A DNA stretch of 22,717 nucleotides from CAZQGE01 sp964592815 (GTDB taxonomy: Bacteria; Bacillota; Clostridia; Christensenellales; CAG-917). The DNA is taken from assembly GCA_964592815.1 (NCBI GenBank), contig CAZQGE010000021.1:1-22717 (forward strand). Direction: 5' to 3'. Position numbers and translations under genes: made by a program. A model generated the notes under the pieces. That model searched no databases. It had not been told where the DNA came from and worked only from the letters and a program-made list of their open reading frames with translations. Shown one piece after another: positions 1 through 7,016 of this stretch (its first letter is position 1; every line of letters starts with the position of its first letter).

Positions 1-240
1 GGGCGTTTTTTTGATAGCTATTATAATCAGGAACAAATGCCTACAATTTTTTATAAGTAATTTGAATATAATAATTGCTATCTTTAACAAATAATCTTTA
101 TAAACATCTGAAATTGCAATTTGATTTTTAACAAATTACGCATATAAATTCATAGACTACATTTACGCAAAAAATTTTGCTTTCTTAGAAAACTAATTTA
201 GTCTTTTCAATTTATTGCATATTACAAAATGACAACTATC
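1..240. other. Gene-free AT-rich left edge
   Basis: I find no supportable gene, RNA or clear terminator in this stretch. It lies downstream of the minus-strand YtxC-like gene. The first bases (a GC-rich triplet followed by seven Ts) could be the tail of a terminator belonging to a gene outside the window, but the stem is cut off. Confidence 0.5.
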
Positions 241-951
241 TTATCTTTCTATCACCCTTGCAATATGTCGTAAGGTTCTTTCCATTGGCTCGGTCACACC
301 TTTCTTCTCTATCATAATTTCAGACGGGTGTTCTTTTATTATTGCAGACAGCAAATCTAAGTCATCGTTTTCAAACAAATTTATAACTTCAACAGATTTA
401 CGTTTTGTCAAGTTGAAAACTTCTCCATTCTTTAACGTGAGTTGACTTGTTTTGCCGTCTGTGCCCGTTATAAACGACGCTATGTCAAAAATATCCTTTT
501 CACCAGTCGAATTCTGCATAAGTCTAAGGCACACTTCCGCAAGTTCGTCCCACGATTTTGTTAGCGTGTTCATTCTGAAATTCATAAGTCCGTCAACGTT
601 GAAGTCAACAGCTTCACTCAGCATCTTTTGCACCAAATTGCTTTCGTATTCATAGTCAAAATGCACCAATGAACATATCAAAGCGCAAGTTGCGTGGTTT
701 ATTTCTATTTCTTTTAATTTTTGCTTAAAATAAGTCAGTTTGTAAAATGATAAAAAAATCGTCTTCAAAATTTCACAAACTTCACTTTCTACTTTTTCTT
801 GCACTTCACATATTGACGCTAGATAGATAAAAACTCTGTCTTTGCTCTCTTCCATTGCGTAAGATAAATTTTTGATTGTTTTCAATCTTTGGGTTACGTA
901 ATCTAATTCTTTCACCAAGGTTTTGTTCATACTAATTACATTCGACCACAT
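241..951 (-). CDS. YtxC-like protein (putative sporulation-associated family)
   Basis: A 236-residue protein, largely helical and polar, without signal peptide or membrane segment. Two stretches recall the YtxC-like family of endospore formers: residues about 119-126 (VDGLMNFRM, compare the GFINFR-type motif) and residues about 195-215 (NDDLDLLSAIIKEHPSEIMI, compare the DLLISALITIAPKKI-type motif near the family's C-terminus). The molecular role of YtxC is unknown; in Bacillus it is annotated only as a putative sporulation protein. A GTG at 957 would add two codons but sits inside the GAGGTG ribosome binding site (960-955). The ATG at 951 has a 5-nt gap from GAGG and is preferred. A TATAAT-like -10 lies at 996-991 without a good -35. 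The gene stands alone downstream of the anti-sigma terminator. The family call rests on remembered motifs only. Confidence 0.5.
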   Translation of the reverse strand: MWSNVISMNKTLVKELDYVTQRLKTIKNLSYAMEESKDRVFIYLASICEVQEKVESEVCEILKTIFLSFYKLTYFKQKLKEIEINHATCALICSLVHFDYEYESNLVQKMLSEAVDFNVDGLMNFRMNTLTKSWDELAEVCLRLMQNSTGEKDIFDIASFITGTDGKTSQLTLKNGEVFNLTKRKSVEVINLFENDDLDLLSAIIKEHPSEIMIEKKGVTEPMERTLRHIARVIER

Positions 952-1044
952 ATACACCTCGTCAATATTCTATGCAAAACACCATTAAAAATTATAGAAA
1001 ATTAAGGAAAAAAAATTGAAAAACCAAATACGACAAAACCTTAT

Positions 1045-1082
1045 AAAAAACGAAAATTAAAACGACGCGTTTTGCGTCGTTT
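1045..1082 (-). terminator. Terminator after the sigma/anti-sigma operon
   Basis: The inverted repeat AAACGACGC (1060-1068) / GCGTCGTTT (1074-1082) encloses a 5-nt loop. Read on the minus strand it is followed by T-rich sequence (TTTTAATTTTCGTTTTTT). It lies 33 bp beyond the anti-sigma stop codon, as expected for an intrinsic terminator. Confidence 0.8.
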
Positions 1083-1114
1083 AGTTTTGCGTTGTTTTTA
1101 AGCAACAAAATTGT

Positions 1115-1678
1115 TTATCTTGTTATTTTTTTCATATACTTTTCACCCGTAACAGAGTTTACGTATACGTGATAGTCTGTGTCGCTTGCGATATGATTGA
1201 CTTCAACTACAAAACCGTAGTAACTTTCATAAATTGGCACTTCATACTCAAAATCTTTGTCAACACCGTCAACTTTGAAATCTGTTATCAACGCAGAAGG
1301 AAGTCCGTTTGCCCTTGCATATTCTAAGGTATAATCAAGTGCTATTTGCTTGCTTTCCGTAACACCGTACACAATTCTTGAATTTGCATAATTTGACGCT
1401 GAACCAAATACACCACCCAAAATTGACGCCGTCATTACAAGCAAAATTGTTATCCCTGCAAAAAAGTACACAAAATGATTGAGCCTAAATTTCTTTTTAA
1501 CTTTTTTTAGGTCATGTTTGTCCGCTTCTGCAATCGGTGCGGGTTTGACGTTTATTCCTTCATCATCAAGCAAACTGCTGAGTGCTTTAGCTTTTGCAAT
1601 TTCGCTTTCTACATATTCCTTTTCTTCGGGTGTAGCGATACGTTCACGATAGTGTTTTAACGCTTCTTCAAAATTCAT
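1115..1678 (-). CDS. Membrane-anchored anti-sigma-like protein with PepSY-type outer domain
   Basis: A 187-residue protein: a charged cytoplasmic N-terminus (1-66), one transmembrane helix (about 68-92) and an extracytoplasmic domain (about 106-185). The outer domain has the rise of a PepSY domain: an AL-rich helix, then FVVEVNH, then YHVYVNSVTGEKY. Its position directly after an ECF sigma gene, with an 11-nt overlap, and its single-span topology make it the likely cognate anti-sigma factor that holds the sigma factor at the membrane. That role is inference, since no known zinc-binding or RskA-type anti-sigma motif is visible. An upstream ATG at 1684 touches the GGAGG with no spacer, so the ATG at 1678 (6-nt spacer) is the likely start. 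The signal sensed is unknown. Confidence 0.65.
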   Translation of the reverse strand: MNFEEALKHYRERIATPEEKEYVESEIAKAKALSSLLDDEGINVKPAPIAEADKHDLKKVKKKFRLNHFVYFFAGITILLVMTASILGGVFGSASNYANSRIVYGVTESKQIALDYTLEYARANGLPSALITDFKVDGVDKDFEYEVPIYESYYGFVVEVNHIASDTDYHVYVNSVTGEKYMKKITR

Positions 1679-2159
1679 TTTCATCCTCCAAAATTTCTTT
1701 TAACTTTGTTCTTGCTCTATATAATTTTACTTTTACGTTCTCAATCGAGTCGCCCGTTATGCCTGAAATTTCGGCAACTGTCATTGCGTCAAAGTAATAG
1801 AGCAACACCGTTTCCTTGTAATTGTCTTTCAACAATGAAATGGCCTTATATAACGCTTGATACTCCTCTTTTTGAATTAGCCCGTCAACGACACCAATAG
1901 AGTTTTGTTCTACAATAGCTTCGTTTAGTTCAACTTTTTTCTTATTCTTACGCAGATAATCAAAATACAAGTTTCTTGCGACTCTAAACAACCAATATTT
2001 GAACCCGTCCTTTTCTTCATCAATAGAAATAAAAGCCTTGTAAAACGCATCCGTCGCCAATTCCTCAGCTAACGGCAAATTACGACATAACGAAAAAACA
2101 TAAATTTTCACTTCGTTATAATGTGTTTTGAACAATTTTTCTAATGCGTCATTTTTCAT
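1668..2159 (-). CDS. ECF-type RNA polymerase sigma factor
   Basis: A 163-residue sigma-70 family protein of the two-domain extracytoplasmic-function type. Region 2 spans about residues 8-75 (AEELATDAFYKAFISID, then WLFRVARNLYFDYLRK, the -10 recognition helices). Region 4 spans about 104-158, with a helix-turn-helix (MTVAEISGITGDSIENVKVK) that would read the -35 element. There is no region 1.1 or 3, and the length is normal for the class. The downstream gene overlaps its end and encodes the probable anti-sigma factor. A promoter of ECF type lies directly upstream (2197-2170), suggesting that the factor transcribes its own operon. Its regulon cannot be told from this window. The start at 2159 fits region 2 beginning at residue 8; the upstream AGGG (2168-2165) is only a weak ribosome binding site. 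Confidence 0.93.
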   Translation of the reverse strand: MKNDALEKLFKTHYNEVKIYVFSLCRNLPLAEELATDAFYKAFISIDEEKDGFKYWLFRVARNLYFDYLRKNKKKVELNEAIVEQNSIGVVDGLIQKEEYQALYKAISLLKDNYKETVLLYYFDAMTVAEISGITGDSIENVKVKLYRARTKLKEILEDENEF

Positions 2160-2169
2160 TGTTACCCTA

Positions 2170-2197
2170 TATACGGATGAATTGCCTTTTGGTTACA
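2170..2197 (-). promoter_or_regulatory. ECF-type promoter for the sigma/anti-sigma operon
   Basis: On the minus strand TGTAAC (2197-2192) is followed after exactly 16 nt by CGTATA (2175-2170). This matches the AAC ... CGT architecture and spacing of Bacillus ECF promoters. It suggests autoregulation. Transcription would begin only about 3 nt upstream of the ATG at 2159. Confidence 0.6.
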
Positions 2198-2374
2198 CAA
2201 TTTTAACATTTTTCACAACACTTAACAATAGCGTATTTATTTTGTTATAATTTTTTTAACTTATTTATGTAAAAAACAAAAAAATATTTTTCTTCAATCA
2301 ATACAAATATTAAAAATTGTATCTGTTATTCCATTCCATTTATGTAAATTTTCGTTATAATTTTTGCAATTATC

Positions 2375-2403
2375 TTGCATAAAGTCTCACAAATTGATAT
2401 AAT
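2375..2403 (+). promoter_or_regulatory. Sigma-A promoter for the GH3 gene
   Basis: TTGCAT (2375-2380), a 17-nt spacer, and a perfect TATAAT (2398-2403). The predicted start near 2410 gives a 5' leader of about 75 nt before the ATG at 2485. No catabolite-repression operator was recognised. Confidence 0.7.
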
Positions 2404-2484
2404 TTTTCTTGGATTATATATTTTACGCAAATATATACAAAAATCATAAATTATGCGATTTTGCGTTGAATATGCGGAGGAATT

Positions 2485-4920
2485 ATGGAAGATAAAGATT
2501 TGAAAGTAGTGCTTTCCAAACTAACTTTGGAAGAAAAAGCCTCACTTTGTTCAGGCTCAACTTTTTGGCTTACAAAACCAGTAGAAAGTCAAAATGTTCC
2601 ATCAGTTTGGATGAGTGACGGCCCTCACGGTTTGCGCAAGGAAAAAGTGACTGGCGGCACAAACATTATGCAGGAATCTGAACCTGCAACCTGTTTCCCG
2701 TCTGCGGCAACAACAGCTTGCTCTTGGGACCCTGAAATTGTTGAACAAGTCGGCGACGCTATTGCAAAAGAAGCAAAGGCATTAAAAGTTTCAACCGTAC
2801 TCGGACCCGGTGTAAACATCAAACGCAGTCCACTTTGTGGAAGAAACTTTGAATATATTTCAGAAGACCCTTATCTTGCTGGCAGAATGGGCGCAGGTAT
2901 TGTTCACGGAATTCAAAAGAACAATGTTGGAACAAGCCTTAAACACTTTGCGTGCAACAACGAAGAATACATACGTCAAACAATTTCAAGCGAAATGGAC
3001 GAGCGTACTTTGCGCGAAATTTATCTTTCAGCTTTTGAACATATAATAAAAACCGAACAACCAACAACTGTAATGTGCAGTTACAACCGCCTTAACGGGA
3101 CTTATTTGAGTGATAACAAGCGTATGCTTACCGATATTCTCCGCAATGAATGGGGTTTCAAAGGCATTGTTGTCAGCGACTGGGGCGCAGTAAACGACAG
3201 AGTTGAAGGAATTCGTGCTGGACTTGATTTGGAAATGCCAGGAAATAAAGGTATGAACGACGTTCATATCGTTGAAGCGGTAAAAGAAGGTAAACTTTCG
3301 GAAAGTGATTTGGACAAAGTTGCCTTGCGTATGTTAAAGTTTGCTTTTGAAAACAAAGCAAAAGAAGTAAACGATTTCAAAGTAGATTTCAAAGAACATC
3401 ACCGCATTGCAAAAGTTGCGGCAGAAAACTCCGCTGTACTTCTTAAAAACGATGGTGTACTTCCCTTGCAAAAAACTCAAAGTATTGCTGTAATAGGAAA
3501 ACTTGCAAAAAAATTACGTTATCAAGGCGCGGGTTCAAGCCACATAAACACAACCGAAATCACGTCTTTTACAGATGCGCTTGACCAAGCAAAACAAGAA
3601 TACGCCTATGCTGACGGTTATACGTTGAAAGGCAACGGTTACAACAAGTCTAAAATTAAAGAAGCCGTTAAAACAGCCAAAGATAAAGACGTCGTTTTGG
3701 TGTTTATCGGTTTAACTGACGCTTATGAGTCAGAAGGATTTGACCGTACACACCTTAATTTGCCAGACTCACACAACATTCTTGTTGAAGAATTGTTGAA
3801 AGTTAACAAAAACGTTGTTGTTGTGTTGTCAGCTGGCGCACCCGTCAAAGTTAAAGCTTGGAACAGCAGCGTGCGTGCTTTGCTTGATATGTACCTTGCA
3901 GGTCAAGCTGGCGGTCTTGCGACTTATGATTTACTTTACGGAAACGTCAACCCTAGCGGTAAACTTGCCGAAACGTTCCCTCTACGAAATCATCACGCAT
4001 TGGTTGCAGATTACTTCCCTATGGGACCAAAAACAGTGGAATATCGTGAAAGTGTTTTCGTTGGTTATCGTTATTTTGACTCGGCAGACAAAAAAGTTCA
4101 ATATCCGTTTGGCTTTGGACTTAGCTATACAACGTTTGAATACTCAGACATCAAGCTCTCTGCTGAAAAAATTAAAGATACCGACAATCTAACCGTAAGT
4201 TTCAAAATTAAAAACACAGGCAAAGTTGCTGGCGCAGAAATCGCACAACTTTACGTAAGCGACAAAGAAAGCACTATTTTCCGTCCAGTAAAAGAATTGA
4301 AAGGCTTTAAGAAAGTTTATCTTGAACCAAATGAAGAAAAGCAAGTTGAAATTACACTTGACTCTCGTGCCTTTGCTTACTACAACGTCAATATCAATAA
4401 TTGGCACGTTGAAAGCGGTGACTTTGAAATTATGGTCGGAGCGTCCTCACGTGATATTAAACTTACAAAAATGGTATTTGTTGAATCTACAAACGCAAAA
4501 GCTGTCGTCCCCAACTACCGTAAAACTGCGCCAATTTATTACGATTTGAAAAACAACGAAGATATGACAATTCCCGACGACCAATTTGTAGCTTTGTTAG
4601 GCAGACCTTTGGAAGATAACTCTAAGTTCAAAAAAGGCGAACTTACACAAAACAACACACTCGGACAAATTAACGTCTCACCGTGGGGAAAATTCCTTTA
4701 CAGTTTGATTACGTTTGGCAGCAAGATAGTTGCAAAATTCTCAGAAAACCCTGAAATGATTACCAATTCAGTTGCGGATATGCCGATGAGAAGTATGTCG
4801 GCAATGACTGGTGGCTTAATTTCGCAGGTAAGTTTACAAGGTCTTGTTGATATGGTCAATGGCAAAAAAGGCGGTTTTAGGAAACTCTTAAAAGGCTTTA
4901 AGAAAAAAAATAAAAAGTAA
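2485..4920 (+). CDS. Glycoside hydrolase family 3 beta-glycosidase, cytoplasmic
   Basis: An 811-residue GH3 enzyme, most likely a beta-glucosidase or beta-xylosidase that splits imported oligosaccharides by the retaining mechanism. The N-terminal TIM-barrel domain shows MSDGPHGLR (43-51), LCGRNFEYISEDP (117-129), KHF (153-155) and the nucleophile motif VVSDWG with Asp232. The second domain (about 317-555) carries YESEGFDR, with Glu417 as likely acid/base, and YPFGFGLSYT. A fibronectin-III-like domain follows (about 570-660), then a tail of about 135 residues typical of Firmicutes GH3 enzymes, ending in a Lys-rich stretch. There is no signal peptide, hence cytoplasmic. The start is well placed behind GGAGG (2477-2481). 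The gene is monocistronic, between its own promoter and terminator; no sugar transporter is adjacent. Substrate cannot be fixed from sequence alone. Confidence 0.93.
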   Translation: MEDKDLKVVLSKLTLEEKASLCSGSTFWLTKPVESQNVPSVWMSDGPHGLRKEKVTGGTNIMQESEPATCFPSAATTACSWDPEIVEQVGDAIAKEAKALKVSTVLGPGVNIKRSPLCGRNFEYISEDPYLAGRMGAGIVHGIQKNNVGTSLKHFACNNEEYIRQTISSEMDERTLREIYLSAFEHIIKTEQPTTVMCSYNRLNGTYLSDNKRMLTDILRNEWGFKGIVVSDWGAVNDRVEGIRAGLDLEMPGNKGMNDVHIVEAVKEGKLSESDLDKVALRMLKFAFENKAKEVNDFKVDFKEHHRIAKVAAENSAVLLKNDGVLPLQKTQSIAVIGKLAKKLRYQGAGSSHINTTEITSFTDALDQAKQEYAYADGYTLKGNGYNKSKIKEAVKTAKDKDVVLVFIGLTDAYESEGFDRTHLNLPDSHNILVEELLKVNKNVVVVLSAGAPVKVKAWNSSVRALLDMYLAGQAGGLATYDLLYGNVNPSGKLAETFPLRNHHALVADYFPMGPKTVEYRESVFVGYRYFDSADKKVQYPFGFGLSYTTFEYSDIKLSAEKIKDTDNLTVSFKIKNTGKVAGAEIAQLYVSDKESTIFRPVKELKGFKKVYLEPNEEKQVEITLDSRAFAYYNVNINNWHVESGDFEIMVGASSRDIKLTKMVFVESTNAKAVVPNYRKTAPIYYDLKNNEDMTIPDDQFVALLGRPLEDNSKFKKGELTQNNTLGQINVSPWGKFLYSLITFGSKIVAKFSENPEMITNSVADMPMRSMSAMTGGLISQVSLQGLVDMVNGKKGGFRKLLKGFKKKNKK

Positions 4921-4931
4921 AAATGCTCACA

Positions 4932-4965
4932 GCGACGGACATAATTTGTTCGTCGCATTTTTTTT
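4932..4965 (+). terminator. Terminator after the GH3 gene
   Basis: GCGACGGACA (4932-4941) pairs with TGTTCGTCGC (4947-4956), with one G-T pair, and is followed by a run of eight Ts (4958-4965). This is a classical intrinsic terminator. Confidence 0.88.
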
Positions 4966-5039
4966 GCCTTAGAAATTTAGTTAAAAATCACAACAACCTT
5001 AAAACGCTTGACTTTTTTTTATCTATGAATAGACTATGG

Positions 5040-5068
5040 TTGCAACACAAAATAATTTTATTTATATA
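5040..5068 (+). promoter_or_regulatory. Promoter for the first YitT gene
   Basis: TTGCAA (5040-5045), a 17-nt spacer and TATATA (5063-5068). The start would fall near 5075, just ahead of the GAGGTGG ribosome binding site. Confidence 0.5.
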
Positions 5069-5092
5069 CATCAGTTTAAGTGAGGTGGCGAT

Positions 5093-6145
5093 ATGAAATC
5101 TTTGGAAAAAGATATAGCCGTGGTTGAAGACAAAACAACTGAAAACGTTTTGTCAGAAAAACAAAATAAAAAAATTAAAAACAATGAACTTGGAAAAAAA
5201 GTATTCAATTTTGGCAAGTTTTATATTGTTTTGGCTATCCTAGCTTTTATAAGAGCGTTGTTTACTTATGTCTTTATTATTCCAAACAGCTTTGCCCCTG
5301 GTGGATTAAGCGGCCTTTCATCAATCATATATAACGCTGTACTTCCCTTTAATTCGCACCTTGCAGATACTGTTTTCAACCCTGGTGTTACAGCTATGGT
5401 TATGAACATTCCGTTGCTTATTGCAGGTCTATTTTTGTTAAACAAAAAATTTGCTCTAAACACATTCCTCTGTGTGGCAATCTACTCAGGTTTTATGGGA
5501 CTTTTTAGCGCAGTAGATTTTCCGCAATACGTTGGTTCAAACTCTGAAAGCGGATATATGCTTCTCGCTTCATTAGCAGGTGGCGCAGGTTGCGGTATAA
5601 GCCTTGGTTTTATGTTGCGTATGAATATGTCTATGGGCGGAACTGACGTAATCGGAAAAATAATTTACAAATACAACCCTGCAACCGACGTTCAATGGTG
5701 GATATTTGCTTGCGACTGCGTTATCGTTTTGGCATCAGGCGGTCTTGGATTTATTGGTCTTGATATGTCGCAAGGCACGACTGCAATCGTAACAGCAATT
5801 ATGTCGCCCGTCCTCTACTCTTTCATTTCTTTGGTTACAACCTCAGAAGTTGCCGACGTGCTTCAGTCAGGTATGCAATCGAACCGTGTGTTTACAATTA
5901 TCTCTGCAAAACACGACGAAATAGCTGAAGAAATAGTCCATACCTTGCACCGTGGCGTAACAGTTACCGACAGCATTGGATACTATACTGGCAATCCACA
6001 AGTTGTTTTAAGTTGTGTTGTCAGCAAAAAACAAGTCAACACCGTAAAAGACATAATTGCTAAACTCGACACCAACGCCTTTATTTACATAACAAAAGCA
6101 AAAGAAGTCAACGGCAATGGTTTCCACCTCCCAACTTATGAATAA
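5093..6145 (+). CDS. YitT family membrane protein with DUF2179 domain
   Basis: A 350-residue integral membrane protein. After a charged cytoplasmic N-terminus of about 45 residues come several hydrophobic segments of the YitT (DUF161) domain with the signature NSFAPGGLSGLSSIIYN, the inner-loop motif MNMSMGGTDVIGK, and a C-terminal soluble DUF2179 domain (about 262-335, with HRGVTVTDSIGYYTG). YitT proteins are widespread in Firmicutes and lack a proven biochemical role; a transporter or carrier function has been proposed. The start ATG follows GAGGTGG with a good gap. It is a single-gene unit with its own promoter and terminator. A second, more compact YitT paralogue lies at 18985-19887. Confidence 0.9.
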   Translation: MKSLEKDIAVVEDKTTENVLSEKQNKKIKNNELGKKVFNFGKFYIVLAILAFIRALFTYVFIIPNSFAPGGLSGLSSIIYNAVLPFNSHLADTVFNPGVTAMVMNIPLLIAGLFLLNKKFALNTFLCVAIYSGFMGLFSAVDFPQYVGSNSESGYMLLASLAGGAGCGISLGFMLRMNMSMGGTDVIGKIIYKYNPATDVQWWIFACDCVIVLASGGLGFIGLDMSQGTTAIVTAIMSPVLYSFISLVTTSEVADVLQSGMQSNRVFTIISAKHDEIAEEIVHTLHRGVTVTDSIGYYTGNPQVVLSCVVSKKQVNTVKDIIAKLDTNAFIYITKAKEVNGNGFHLPTYE

Positions 6146-6241
6146 GCTTGAAACAATAACTTAGGTTTGTGTTTAATTGAATTTATGTTGTATTTAACAA
6201 ATGCTTAGCTCAACCTAATTCATCTAAATAAATCAAATTAA

Positions 6242-6276
6242 AAGGAGCATCATTTTTGATGCTCCTTGTTTTTTTG
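6242..6276 (+). terminator. Terminator after the first YitT gene, possibly bidirectional
   Basis: AAGGAGCATCA (6242-6252) pairs perfectly with TGATGCTCCTT (6257-6267) around a TTTT loop, followed by G and seven Ts. On the minus strand the stem is followed by TTTTAATTT, so it may also stop the convergent Dabb gene. Confidence 0.88.
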
Positions 6277-6313
6277 TTTCGCTAATTTTTATTTCGATAA
6301 TTTTTATTTTACC

Positions 6314-6604
6314 TTAAATTTCACAATCTAACGCTATGCTCTTTTCAGCAACTTCATGCATATGTTTCTTGACAACTCCGCAATGGTATGCGTCATTTTG
6401 ATATGCATCAAGCTGTTGCATATTTTGGACAACTACTTCCAAAATTATGTCGAAACTTCTTTCACTTCGCAATACGTCAATTCCTACGTTAATTCCCAAA
6501 ACTTGTGGAACTTTTCCTTCCATAGACATTAAAATATCTTTGGTTTGTTGCAACAACTCAGCAGTTGGAGTTTTAAGTTTGAAACACACAATATGTTTAA
6601 TCAT
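6314..6604 (-). CDS. Dabb (stress-responsive alpha/beta barrel) domain protein
   Basis: A 96-residue protein beginning MIKHIVCFKL, the usual opening of Dabb proteins, followed by SFDIILEVVVQNMQQLDAYQNDAYHCGVVKKHM, which matches the family's F-x-h-x-h ... L-x-x-Y-x-x-h-P-x-H pattern. Dabb domains form dimeric ferredoxin-like barrels. In bacteria most are uncharacterised, and the plant members are stress proteins or polyketide cyclases. An open frame extends upstream through the tRNA gene, but the ATG at 6604 has the AGAGGTG ribosome binding site and matches the family start. A TTGACA (minus, about 6653-6648) with GATACT 18 nt downstream is a possible promoter. It is a single gene, convergent with the YitT gene. 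Confidence 0.85.
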   Translation of the reverse strand: MIKHIVCFKLKTPTAELLQQTKDILMSMEGKVPQVLGINVGIDVLRSERSFDIILEVVVQNMQQLDAYQNDAYHCGVVKKHMHEVAEKSIALDCEI

Positions 6605-6687
6605 TATTTTCACCTCTATAATAGTATCGACCTTAACGCATAAGATTGTCAAGAACAAAAAAACATAAATTTGACAAGTAATAATCA

Positions 6688-6716
6688 TTGACACAAAAGC
6701 AACAAATTGATATACT
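6688..6716 (+). promoter_or_regulatory. Sigma-A promoter of the tRNA-Ser gene
   Basis: A perfect TTGACA (6688-6693), a 17-nt spacer and TATACT (6711-6716). The start near 6723 precedes the mature tRNA by about 43 nt. Confidence 0.75.
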
Positions 6717-6765
6717 AATGAGGCTTTGACAAACCTTAAAGCATAATTACGCATAATAAACAAAT

Positions 6766-6854
6766 GGAAGCGTATCGAAGCGGTCATAACGAGGCGGTCT
6801 TGAAAACCGTTTGCCTGCAAGGGCACGGGGGTTCGAATCCCTCCGCTTCCGCCA
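6766..6854 (+). tRNA. tRNA-Ser (anticodon TGA), CCA encoded
   Basis: The acceptor arms GGAAGCG (6766-6772) and CGCTTCC (6844-6850) pair fully. They are followed by discriminator G and an encoded CCA (6852-6854). The anticodon loop CTTGAAA gives anticodon TGA (6801-6803), reading UCN serine codons. The T-arm GGGGGTTCGAATCCCTC and a long variable arm are the class II form expected of tRNA-Ser. Confidence 0.97.
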
Positions 6855-6885
6855 AACACAGCAATAATTTGCTGTGTTTTTCTTT
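6855..6885 (+). terminator. Terminator after tRNA-Ser
   Basis: AACACAGCA (6855-6863) pairs with TGCTGTGTT (6870-6878) around a 6-nt loop, followed by a T-rich tract. It isolates the tRNA from the phosphate operon. Confidence 0.85.
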
Positions 6886-6906
6886 TTTATAATTGTTTTT
6901 TGCCAC

Positions 6907-6945
6907 TTTACACAAAATTTACAAAGTATTTACCTTACTTTGGTG
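6907..6945 (+). promoter_or_regulatory. Pho box: PhoB/PhoP-type direct repeats ahead of pstS
   Basis: Three TTTAC(A/C) hexamers lie at 6907-6912, 6918-6923 and 6929-6934, each separated by exactly 5 nt (11-bp period). A degenerate fourth (TTGGTG) follows at 6940-6945. This is the PHO-box form described for Gram-positive PhoP (TT[A/C/T]ACA with 5-nt gaps). No good -35 is present, as expected of an activated promoter; the best -10 is TAACAT at 6967-6972. The regulator gene phoB lies in the operon this site would control. Confidence 0.8.
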
Positions 6946-7016
6946 GTTACCTTTTTTTTAGAGAGGTAACATTTAGGTGATAAAAAATTCAAATCAAAGG
7001 AGAATATGGCAAGTTG

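Larger units (their letters stand above)
2160..2484. other. Divergent intergenic region between the sigma operon and the GH3 gene
   Basis: 325 bp without a gene. It holds the ECF promoter (minus), a strong sigma-A promoter for the GH3 gene (2375-2403, plus), a second possible plus promoter (TTAACA at 2222-2227, TATAAT at 2246-2251, 18-nt spacer) and a cluster of TTNACA hexamers at 2203, 2212 and 2222. ATTTATGTAAA and GTTATAATTTTT each occur twice, in swapped order. Confidence 0.5.

Noticed and set aside
3815..4192. Plus-strand frame of 125 codons inside the GH3 gene
   Set aside because: It lies in another frame of a continuous GH3 coding region with intact domain motifs; Leu/Ser-rich shadow translation.
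6605..6859. Upstream extension of the Dabb reading frame (minus strand) to a 181-residue protein
   Set aside because: The extension runs through the tRNA-Ser gene. The family start MIKHIV with a good ribosome binding site lies at 6604.
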